Assembly: GCA_958510825.1 (NCBI GenBank)
Contig: CAUEHQ010000001.1
Coordinates: 124,001-188,000, forward strand
Origin: Brachypterus glaber
Taxonomy: Eukaryota > Arthropoda > Insecta > Coleoptera > Kateretidae
Reading direction: 5' to 3'
Length of the DNA stretch: 64,000 nucleotides
This document shows positions 55,240 to 64,000 of the stretch, one piece after another. The position numbers and the translations under genes were made by a program. The notes beneath the pieces were generated by a model. It did not search any database. It was not told where the DNA came from and saw only the letters and a list, made by a program, of their open reading frames with translations. Positions within the stretch are counted from its first letter, which is position 1, and each line of letters begins with the position of its first letter.

Positions 55240-55800
55240 TAAACCTATCGGGGGTTTTCGGGGTCAAAGATTACAAATTTTTGGTCAAAATTAAAAAAAT
55301 CTAAATGGCGGCGCCAATATGGCGGACGACTTGTGTGATTTCTAGCCGATTCGAACAAAAATCGGTATCAGGAGACTTTTGGGGTCGTAGATTACGAATA
55401 TTTGGTCAAAATTAAAAATCAAAATGGCGCCGCCAACATGGCGGACGAATTTTGTCATTTATGGACTATTCGAACCAAAATCGGTAACTGGGGTTTTTCG
55501 GGGTTAACGATTACAAATTTTTGCTCAAAACTAAAAATTCAAAATGGCGGCGCCAATATGGCGGACGACTTTTTTCATTTCTGGCCGATTCGAGCCAAAA
55601 TCGGGGTCGTAGATTACAAGTTTTTGGTCAAAATTAAAAAATTCAAAATGGCGGCGCCAATATGGCGAATTTTCGCATTTATGAACCATGTTGACTCAAA
55701 TTTGTTATATGAAGGTTTTTGAGGTCGTAGATTATGAATTTTTGCTCAAAATTTAAAAACCCAAAATGGCGGCACCAATATGGCAAATTTTGGCATTTCT
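55240..55800. repeat. Minisatellite with ATGGCGGC motifs, five units of about 119 bp
   Basis: Units carry AAAATGGCGGCGCCAATATGG-type cores at about 55304, 55423, 55543, 55645 and 55764 (spacing 119, 120, 102 and 119 bp), each followed by GCCGATTCGA-like and GATTACAAATTTTTGGTCAA-like blocks, given here in shortened form. The short frame 55402-55722 is a by-product of the repeat. Confidence 0.88.
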
Positions 55801-55849
55801 AAACCACTTAAGAATATATCTACTCCATAACATGAACGATTACGTCGAA

Positions 55850-56740
55850 ATAATACGACACGTTAAAATGAGTGATTACAAGTCAATTTCACGTGTAAAA
55901 ACGTCAATTTTATGTAATTAACTGGGTACAGGGTTATTATTAAAAAAATCCAACCCAAATATCTGGCAAACTAAGCACAATATGACAATTCTAAAATATG
56001 GGCAATTTGGTTTTTTGATGTTAATTTGTATATAAAAGATAGCACTTTTTAAGCTCTTTAAAATAGGGTATCGCAATTGGGATTCAATTAAAAATAAAAC
56101 AGTTGGGGGGCTGGTAGCTAAAGGGTAGAAGTTACAACCCCCATGAATCAAACTGAAGTTATTTATTTTTAAATATTTAGTTATTTTTGTGAATATTTTG
56201 TACCAATTATTTGGAAATAAAATCGTCCACCCTTAAGTGTTGCATTTTTAAGCTCTTTTAAATGACAAGATGGGGTTGCTATTTAAGATTCTAATGTTGA
56301 GGTAGCTGGGAGTTAGGGGGTAAAAGTTACAACCATCAAAATTATATACTTAAATTTATCTTTTGAAAACCCAAATTAAGCTTTTTTAGAATTTTTATAT
56401 TGTGCTTAGTTTGCGAGATATTTGGGGTGAATCGTTTTTAAATGATCACCCTGTATATTCTCGAGTAGAGATGTTATGGTGTAGATATTTTTTGAGTAAA
56501 GGTAGGATATGTTAAATAGAGATGTAATGATTATATGCCCTAGTAATAATTTCAATAATTTTTATTACAGGTGACTTTTTTATAACTATTTATGGTAAGC
56601 CTTTACAAAAAAAATCATAATGAATAAACTATTACAGATATTAATGTTTTTTTTTATTATTAATTTACGTAGAAATGTACAGTGCATCCGAAACCCCAAA
56701 AATCAAAAAATCGATTTTTTTACACTAATATACCTTTTCG
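55850..56740. repeat. Compound interspersed repeat, copy 2 (inverse of 25680-26600)
   Basis: The nested MITE is bounded by TA-CAGGGT at 55929 and its inverse ACCCTG-TA ending 56453 (525 bp), with subterminal inverted repeats. The outer flanks match the intron 1 copy on both sides. Confidence 0.75.
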
Positions 56741-57938
56741 CTGCACCACTCACAATTGTTAACATTCTTCTAATATAATAGTATTTATTAAATTGACAAA
56801 CAAAAAGTTATTCATTTTCTAAATGGTAAAGCGACTTATGGGCCACCCTGCAGGGCCCTGTTTACCGGGTGAGTCTCATTCCATGTACACCCCCTAAAAT
56901 AGGATTGTATTCAGTCCGATGAAAGCAAATTTTTTGTAGCTTATATTTCTCAACACTTTAACTGCCACGGCCATTTTGGAGGGATTATTTTCAAAAATAA
57001 TAGAACTTGATATTCCTGAAAATTTCCAGTCGATCGGATAATTCGTTTGGAGTTATTGTGTCCACAAAAAACGTACGGGCATTTTTTAAGTTTCTTATTT
57101 TTTCATGAAACATATTTGTTTCCAAAAATTTCTTGTCTAGGACCTTTTTTGGCGATTTTGGGAAATTATAAACTACCGTATAATACTATTCTAGCACTGA
57201 CTCGCTGTGAATAGTATAATAAGGCTCAAATAAGAAAATGTTTTGTGATAATGATTCACCCAAAAGGTTTGGCACCTCCAATTTTTTTCTGTTAATGGTT
57301 TCGAGGTAGGTATTTTTTTTAGCATTCTGTTCAAAAATTAAAAAAATTGTAAGCCAGCTTTTTTGTAACTCAGCACTTATACTAACAAGCAGATCTATCC
57401 CTGACCTAACAAAAATATGTCTCACTATAGATTTTGATCTGCTAAAACCATATCTATTCTTAAAATTTAATTTTAATTTAACTTTTGTAATTTTTCCGTA
57501 ATTTTTGCATAATATGTTTTATTTTTTTTTGCTAAATTTGAACATCCTGAAAAGAAAATCCAATGTTTCGCAAAAACTACATAAGTTTTAACAATATATA
57601 AGGATTTAGTAGCTTAAAATCCATAAGTAAACCTATTTTTTAGGCCATGGATAAATCCCTGCTTCTTGGTAAAAGTGTTAAGGACGATGCTTCCAAAAAG
57701 TCATGTAACGATTTTTTTAATTTTTATACAGGATTCTTAAAATATACTCCAGAACCATAATCAGAAGAAAACAGAGGTGCCGGGCATTTTGTTAAAAAAA
57801 TTTAAAACTACGCCGTAGGGTATCTAAATTTTAAGTTAACATTAATTAATGTTTTCTGTCTTCTCAGTAATTGATGTTTTCTGTCTTCTTAGTAAATAAA
57901 AAACACCCACAGAACAAATACAACATTTATTCCTTCAG
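56741..57938. other. Intron 7 end
   Basis: No exon or clear TE boundary. A TTTTCTGTCTTCT motif is repeated just before exon 8 (57850-57890). Confidence 0.4.
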
Positions 57939-58240
57939 GATTGGCATTCGTAAGCGCTGGTGTTCTCGAATTGATATTGGAAAATTCTTACCCATCATTA
58001 CCAGGAAAGGGAGAAGCATCCATTAACATAATAAACACTCTTCCATGCAATTTAAGGGTATACAGTTCGTTTCATGGGTTACAAAGCCTTCGGGCAACCG
58101 AAATATATAGATTTACAAATGTTCATGCCCATAATTGTACAACATACAAAATTAGAATAGAAGCACCCCATCAATGTGGAGAAAATATTAAATTTAATCA
58201 AAGAAAATTTGAGATTAAAATTCCCTTTGTAGAAAAACAG
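57939..58240 (+). CDS. Transporter exon 8 (helix 9, start of extracellular domain)
   Basis: Acceptor TTATTCCTTCAG, donor GTGAGA. Begins LAFVSAGVLELILEN, matching helix 9, then INIINTLPCNLRVYS and a low-conservation beta-rich stretch with C-x-x-x-x-x and QCGEN motifs. This corresponds to the large extracellular loop of animal PEPTs, the most variable part of the protein. Confidence 0.85.
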
Positions 58241-58328
58241 GTGAGAAATTCTCAGCATACGCAATTCTGACTGAGAAATACGTATATTCAATACTGTACC
58301 ATCGTTAATTTTGTTAATTAGTTATTAT

Positions 58329-59173
58329 CAGACCCAGGATATTTGGTATTGATTACGGGGGTCGCGCAAATGTTACTTATAAAAAAAGTTTTTAAAGATT
58401 AATGGCACCCAGTGATAGTTGTTATTAATGGCGTAACTTGACTATGTTAAACAGGTGTATCAATATTATGACACGGGGAAATAACTATACTTTTAGTATT
58501 AAAAAAGATTCATAACTATATAAATATCAAAGGTAAAACAACAAAAAACTATATTATGTATATTTTACAACTTATATTTTACACTTGCATGTAAATAATG
58601 CAAGTGAGCTAAAACTAAATGTACCCATATTTTTAAACAATGTTAATGTTGAAAATAAAAATATATCATCAAGATTTTCTCCATGTTTTCGACTATTAAG
58701 CTTCGCCTTCTTTTACCAAAAGTATATTTATAATATGAAAATAAACGTTCTAAATTCGGAATAACATAAAATGCGCAATCTTTAAACCAGAAGCATTTTT
58801 GGTTTCATCTATGCTAAAAATATTTTTGTCTTGTACTAAAATTTTTGATTTTATATCCTCGAACGCCTTTGGTAAATAGTTTTTTTTTCTCTTTGTGGGC
58901 TCGCTTGGCAACTTTACATCTTCCAATTTTCTATAAACCCTGAGGATTTTCAATTTTCATCGACGGAATGTTACAACTGGCTTACTAAATCAAAATAAAA
59001 CATTCTTGTATACCATTATTATGGGATTTTGATGATGGGTGCTTTAAAACATTGCATTTCTAAGACAAACTTTTGTGTCATTCTAGTCAGTAAGTGTCAC
59101 CCATGTCAGAATGTTCATAAAAAAATAAACTTCCGCGCGCCCCTCGTAATCAATACCAAATATCCGGGTACTA
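58329..59173. mobile_element. hAT element, internally deleted, with 8-bp target duplication
   Basis: GTTATTAT on both sides (58321-58328, 59174-59181) fits nTnnnnAn. The ends CAGACCCAGGATATTTGG and, inverted, TAGTACCCGGATATTTGG are similar; the match continues through GTATTGATTACG. It carries a shortened transposase-derived gene on the minus strand. Confidence 0.82.
58643..58953 (-). pseudogene. CGGBP1-like / hAT transposase remnant
   Basis: On the minus strand: LPSEPTKRKKNYLPKAFEDI and FSIDETKNASG, followed in another frame by IPNLERLFSYYKYTFGKRRR and SLIVENMEKILMIYF. These resemble the middle part (SIDET motif) and the C-terminal dimerisation region of hAT-derived CGGBP1-like proteins. The large middle portion is missing, so this is an internally deleted relic. 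It may be related to the zinc-finger fragment at 27696-27854. Confidence 0.65.
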
Positions 59174-59298
59174 GTTATTATAGTAACGTAACTCAATAGT
59201 TAATAATAGAAACAGAATTCTTGACTTAGTAATTTGCAATGAGCTTGTCGAAGTTAAAAAATGCGATAATAATCTGGCTTTAGCTAAAAGAATGTAAA

Positions 59299-61428
59299 TT
59301 GGTTAAAAAACTGGTCTATAATTTTAAAAAGGCAAATTTCACTAAAATGCGTGACATGTTAGCTAACACAAGTTGGGAAATTGTTTTAGACTGTGAGAAT
59401 GTTAATGCTGCTACAGATAATTTTTATAATACTCTCAATAAAGTGCTTGATTCTTGTGTTCCAAAAAAATATACTTTAACTAGCAAATATCCATGTTGGT
59501 TTACTCGACAAATAGTTAACAAGTTAAAAGAAAAGGATAGGTATCATAGGTTATATAAAAGTACAAACAATTTATTTTATAAACAGAGGTTCAATGACTT
59601 ACGCAGCGAAACAAAAAAACTTATAAAAACTGCGTATAATATTTATTTGTTATCGGTACAGCAGTCTATAAAAAGTGATTCAAAATTTTTTTGGTCCTAT
59701 ATCAAAAATAAAAAAGGTAACACTAGTATTCCCCAGGAAATGTCTTTCAACAATAACAAGTACACTGGTGCACAAAATATTTGTAATAAATTTGCGCAAT
59801 ACTTTGGATCAGTTTTCTTGCCTGAAACCTTAGATTCTGCACCTTTTGACTCTTTGTATATTAATCCACGTAACGTTTTAAATATAAGTGAGGATGATAT
59901 TAAAAGAGCTCTTAATAAGCTAAAACCTAATAAAGCCACGGGACCCGATAATATACCGGCTAATATTTATAAAAAGTTTACTGACTCATTTATGGAACCA
60001 CTATTTTTCATTTTTAATTTGTCAACAAAAACTGGTATCTACCCTGATAAATGGAAAGTTTCCAAGATATCGCCCATTTTTAAAAAAGGAACTAAAAATA
60101 AAATAGAAAACTATCGCCCAGATGCTATTTTAAACTCGGTATCCAAGATTTTTGAAATTATTTTATATGAATTAATTTATAACAGTGTTAAACCTTACAT
60201 AAATATTCATCAACATGGCTTTATGCCCAACCGTTCCACGGCAACAAACTTGGTAAATTTAGTGCAAGACGCCAATGAGGCTTTACATAATAATTTCCAA
60301 TTAGATATAATTTACATGGATATGACAAAAGCATTTGACAAATTAGACCACCGACTTTTGATAAACCATTTAATATCGCTTTTACCTCCATTTTTAATCA
60401 AGTTAATTGCGTCATATTTAACTGACAGAAAATGTTTTGTTGTTTTAAATAATTTAATGTCAAAGTATTTTTTACAAACATCAGGCGTTCCTCAAGGATC
60501 AAACCTTGGCCCATTATTGTTTCTATTGTTTATAAACTCTCTGCCAGATGTAATTAAATACGCCCTATACTTATTATTTGCGGATGATCTGAAAATTTAT
60601 AAAGTAATTACTTGCATTGAAGATTGCATCAAGTTGCAAACAGATCTTAACTCAGTAATAAAATGGTGTACTGAAAATAAGTTAAATTTAAATGTATCCA
60701 AGTGTTCAGTTATGTCAATGCATAAGAAGAAACAACCAATAATTTTTGATTACAAAATGGGTAGTGAAAGTTTAAACCGGGTAACTGAAGTTAAAGATTT
60801 AGGAATAACATTCGAGTGTGAACTAACATTTAAAAATCATATGGACAATGTGGTTAATTCTTGCTTGCAAATGTATGGTTTTATAGTACGAAGTACGAAA
60901 GACTTTAAAGACTTTAAAGACTTTAATAACCTTGATTGCATAATAAATTTATTTAATAGTTTGGTCAAGAGTAAATTGGATTATTGCGCGGTAGTTTGGT
61001 CCCCATTATATGATACTCATATAGAGCAATTGGAGAAAGTTCAGAAAAAGTTCCTGAAATATTTGGATTTTAAAGTCACAGGTATTTATAACCACAGGGC
61101 CAATTACAATGATCTTTTAAGTAAATACAACTTTGTGTCACTAAAACAACGTAGGTCCAATATTACAGTTATATTTTTGCATAAACTTAAAAATAATAAA
61201 CAGGACAATCCTGAGTTTTTAAGAAGATTACCATTTCGTGTACCAGTCACTTCAACTAGAAATGATAATTTATTTTACATACCACCAGCAAGAACTAACC
61301 AGTACAAAATGTCTCCGCTTTACCAATTATGCCACTTGGGGAATGCTGTCAATGTTCATATAGATTTTTTTAATGTTAGAATTTCTAAATTTAAGCAATT
61401 CATTGTTAGCTTAGATTTAAGCATTTGA
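59299..61428 (+). CDS. Non-LTR reverse transcriptase ORF, 709 codons
   Basis: The linker region (YPCWFTRQIVNKLKEKDRYH, SKFFWSYIKNKKG) precedes the RT: LKPNKATGPDNIPA, ENYRPDAILNSVSKIFE, HGFMPNRSTATNLV, YMDMTKAFDKLDHRLL, TSGVPQGSNLGPLLFLLFIN and the catalytic FADDLKIY near 60578. The C-terminal part includes CAVVWSPLYDTHIEQLEKVQ. The RT core is intact and open. The endonuclease is almost wholly missing, and the predicted first codon is not a real start. In-frame KDF is triplicated near 60900. Confidence 0.88.
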   Translation: MVKKLVYNFKKANFTKMRDMLANTSWEIVLDCENVNAATDNFYNTLNKVLDSCVPKKYTLTSKYPCWFTRQIVNKLKEKDRYHRLYKSTNNLFYKQRFNDLRSETKKLIKTAYNIYLLSVQQSIKSDSKFFWSYIKNKKGNTSIPQEMSFNNNKYTGAQNICNKFAQYFGSVFLPETLDSAPFDSLYINPRNVLNISEDDIKRALNKLKPNKATGPDNIPANIYKKFTDSFMEPLFFIFNLSTKTGIYPDKWKVSKISPIFKKGTKNKIENYRPDAILNSVSKIFEIILYELIYNSVKPYINIHQHGFMPNRSTATNLVNLVQDANEALHNNFQLDIIYMDMTKAFDKLDHRLLINHLISLLPPFLIKLIASYLTDRKCFVVLNNLMSKYFLQTSGVPQGSNLGPLLFLLFINSLPDVIKYALYLLFADDLKIYKVITCIEDCIKLQTDLNSVIKWCTENKLNLNVSKCSVMSMHKKKQPIIFDYKMGSESLNRVTEVKDLGITFECELTFKNHMDNVVNSCLQMYGFIVRSTKDFKDFKDFNNLDCIINLFNSLVKSKLDYCAVVWSPLYDTHIEQLEKVQKKFLKYLDFKVTGIYNHRANYNDLLSKYNFVSLKQRRSNITVIFLHKLKNNKQDNPEFLRRLPFRVPVTSTRNDNLFYIPPARTNQYKMSPLYQLCHLGNAVNVHIDFFNVRISKFKQFIVSLDLSI

Positions 61429-61514
61429 AAATTTATTTAAATTTAGATTTGTATATATGTATATATTTTGACCTACGCTGTAATTGGGTCGATTAGGACC
61501 TGTATGGATTTGTA

Positions 61515-61634
<120 letters not shown>

Positions 61635-61635
61635 G

Positions 61636-62479
61636 TCTTTACATGAAATTTATTTAAAACTTTTTTTCATCAAAATTTATGGTTTATGAGCTTGAAAACT
61701 AAGAAAAATGAGATACGAACAAAAATAATTAATTTTAATGGACTGGGGTAAACATTTTTGAAGAATTTGGAACTCCAAAATTTGCTGCGTTTTGTAACTA
61801 CTATTTAAAAATTTGTTTGTCTTATCAAAATCAATGGAGAGCCCCTAGCACAAGCCAAAAGCTTATTTGGGGCTCGCCATGACACTGTACCTATCTAAAC
61901 CATAATAAATAAAATAATTAAAATAAACAGACACTAAATCTATAGTATTTCTAACATATTTACCATTTGATACAATTTATATTATAAAAAAAAACTATCT
62001 AGTTTCTTTAACCAGAAAGAAAAAACAAAAATATACTATACTAACTAGAATTTTGTATAAAGCATTGCTTTAAAAGCAAATACTTTTAAAGAATATGTAG
62101 CTATATATAACAAAATAGTATATTACATAACTAGTGTGGAAGGTTTATGAACGAGCCGTCAGGCGAGTGACGAAACCCCACGAGTGTAAGAAATACACTT
62201 TCCAACGAGTTATGTATACTATTTTTCCTACGATCCCGAAAAAATATGAAGTTTCTTATTTTAAAATTTTCTAATTTTTATTAATTTTTAAGAAAAGCAA
62301 ACCACAAAATAAGTACGGCTACTATTACGCAAGTTGCAAAATTCAGCCAAATAGAATTTGTACCACTTCTGAATTGTATTACTAGATAATTAGTTGGTAC
62401 AACCTGATTTCTGATTATTTAAAACAGTTGGCCCTTAACCCCTTTTTCAGTGTAATACATATTTATTTATTTATTTTAG
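61636..62479. other. Intron 8 end
   Basis: AT-rich. 62125-62215 (GAACGAGCCGTCAGGCGAG and an inverted-looking partner) recalls hairpin repeats at 6.05 and 50.9 kb. No exon before 62480. Confidence 0.4.
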
Positions 62480-62583
62480 GTCGACACAGTTTTAATAGGA
62501 ATTAGTCAAAATATGAAAATAGAAGCATATATTACAGATCCAGTAGATTTTCAAAAATCTTTGTCTGGTGATCCCAGACTCAG
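62480..62583 (+). CDS. Transporter exon 9 (extracellular domain)
   Basis: Acceptor TTTATTTTAG, donor GTAATT. Encodes VDTVLIGISQNMKIEAYITD then PVDFQKSLSGDPRLR. No family motif is strong here; the call rests on phase continuity with exons 8 and 10, good splice sites and the expected position in the loop. Confidence 0.75.
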
Positions 62584-62635
62584 GTAATTTTAAAACATTT
62601 TTTAAAAAGATTGTCTATTTTCTATTTTTTTGTAG

Positions 62636-62782
62636 AATATCGTACATAAAAACTATACAGAGGTTAAAAAATGTAACCGTAACTCTTAAGAATAGTGCTG
62701 GACTAATGAATATGTATTTTATTAGCGATAGTCCCATTGACCATTTGGCCTCTTCCACATACATAGAGCTGCACCAAGGAAT
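62636..62782 (+). CDS. Transporter exon 10 (extracellular domain)
   Basis: Acceptor TTTTTTTGTAG, donor GTAAGT; intron 9 is 52 bp. Encodes ISYIKTIQRLKNVTVTLKNS then FISDSPIDHL, still inside the extracellular domain. Ends in phase 2, so at least one more exon must follow outside the window. Confidence 0.78.
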
Positions 62783-63400
62783 GTAAGTTACAAATATAGA
62801 CCAGAGGTTTGCGCCATTTTTTTAATAGAAAATTGGTAAATTGGTAAAAATATAGACAAATTGGCCATAGAGAATGTATAGTGTCCAAGAATTTGAGACC
62901 ATATAATTCTGAAACTGTCTGTATAATTCAGGAACATCTAGAGGAACATCTGTATAATTCAGGAACATCTAGATCTAGATATAGAGATCTAGAGATCTAA
63001 CTGGAAAAATAATTAAATAAAAGAGTCGTAATACATTTCGAGGTTAGATATAGGACTCCTATAACTTTCAACTATACAGTATAACCTAACTCAAACGAGT
63101 TAAATTAAAAATTAAAATATGAAAATAAATTGAAAAAAAAATAGCAGTTAAAACTAAATGAAAATATTATTTTGGAACAAATAAAACAAAATGTCAATCG
63201 TAATAATTATTATGGCAGCAATTTGGCCCGCCAAATTAATTTTTTATCTGCAATACTTGTCATTTTGTAATTTGATTTATAAAAACGAATTTAAAATAAC
63301 AAGTATGACTGGTAAAAAATATTCCGATGGGCAGAATTTCAGCCAAAATGACCTAATAATACAATAGCTGCACTGCGCTATTGTTAGTATTCTTATACTA
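62783..63400. other. Start of transporter intron 10
   Basis: Short direct repeats (TATAATTCAGGAACATCTAGA twice in shortened form, about 62919-62970, and AGATCTAGAGATCTA). No coding exon recognised. Confidence 0.4.
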
Positions 63401-63404
63401 ACAG

Positions 63405-63900
63405 TATAATACTACTAGACTTTAGTAAGGCATTTGACACTACGTCACTCTGATATGGGTTCCCGGACACTGCGGAGTCTTCGGCAACGAAAAGGCTGAT
63501 CCACTTGCCAGCGAAGGGGCTATAGCAATCTTTACTGGACCAGAACTAGTCTTTGGAATAGCCATGAAGGTTTCCAAGTTTTAGTTTGAGGCTTGGGTTC
63601 AGGAAAAATTTCTTGAGTATTGGAACGACAGTCAAGGTTTAAGGCAATTAAAAATGCTTATTCGACACCTATATAGCCGGGACTACTACTGTTACTCGAT
63701 AGAAGGAGAGGAGGCTTATAGTGGGTTTTCTAACTGGACATTTCCCCTTAAACAAACAGATGCACACTATCTAGGTAAGTGTGTGGTTAGTAAAGAAACA
63801 AGACTTTATTTAATGTCTGAGTGTAACATACTAGGAACACTGAGATTCAACTGTTTTGGTAGGCAATACTATTTTGGAAAAGTTACGTTAATCGGAATTT
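63405..63900 (+). pseudogene. Non-LTR relic: RT scrap joined to RNase H and C-terminal region
   Basis: 63408-63442 reads LLDFSKAFDT, an RT motif, and is followed directly by an RNase H end (WVPGHCGVFGNEKADPLASE, 63458-63520), then FEAWVQEKFLEYWN and a decayed cysteine-tail region ending LMSECNILGTLRFNCFG near 63870. RT and RNase H are normally about 1.5 kb apart, so there is a large deletion or two different relics abut. It resembles the 9.1-kb relic. Confidence 0.65.
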
Positions 63901-64000
63901 TCTTTCAGCTTGTTTTCAATTTTTTTAAAGTTTAACCCCCCATAACTTTTTTGTTTTTGGGGGGATTACTTTTAAAAACAATAGGGATCTTCCCCTCATA

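Noticed and set aside
55402..55722. 106-codon frame with repeated MADEF/MADDFF-like phrases
   Set aside because: Produced by the 119-bp minisatellite (unit length close to a multiple of 3).

Overview
The window looks like insect nuclear DNA: it is AT-rich, has no operons or bacterial signals, has spliceosomal introns, and is packed with transposable elements (TEs) of insect type. I cannot name the species; a beetle or another insect with a large, repeat-rich genome is a guess. No bacterial, phage or CRISPR feature was seen.

The only host gene I can reconstruct is a plus-strand proton-coupled oligopeptide transporter (POT/SLC15/PTR2 family; relatives are vertebrate PEPT1 and Drosophila yin). 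It starts at 23067 and runs off the right edge. Ten coding exons were found (23067-23163, 29128-29269, 31768-31854, 41909-42183, 51054-51136, 51217-51408, 54524-54707, 57939-58240, 62480-62583, 62636-62782). Their splice phases agree at every junction and give 537 codons plus two bases. The last membrane helices must lie beyond base 64000. Introns range from 52 bp to 10 kb, and the long ones are filled with TEs.

Region by region. 1-4470: a non-LTR retrotransposon with RNase H inserted in an older non-LTR element that ends in a perfect (CTATT)72 array. 4471-9049: AT-rich sequence with several MITE-like inverted repeats. 9050-21960: a truncated non-LTR relic, then a three-level nest in which a Ty3/gypsy LTR retrotransposon with 2,076-bp LTRs sits inside a TA-target DNA element, itself inside another non-LTR relic. 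21961-23066: upstream of the transporter start. 23164-41908 (introns 1-3): foldback elements, an hAT element with a BED-type zinc finger, Tc1 relics, a mariner-type element with DD41D spacing and 530-bp terminal repeats, a tRNA-derived SINE and a minus-strand alpha-tubulin C-terminal fragment. 42184-51053 (intron 4): a 1.56-kb palindrome starting 17 bases after the exon, and a 175-bp satellite split by a minus-strand non-LTR element. 51137-62479 (introns 5-8): Tc1 relics, a minisatellite rich in ATGGCGGC motifs, a second hAT element and a Jockey/CR1-like non-LTR element. 62783-64000: the start of intron 10, with another non-LTR relic.

No multi-gene system is visible. The main points for follow-up are the transporter gene with its tandem splice donor and adjacent palindrome, the tubulin fragment, the young but damaged LTR element, and the well-bounded DNA transposons. 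Annotation was by eye; domain calls are pattern recognition, not database searches.
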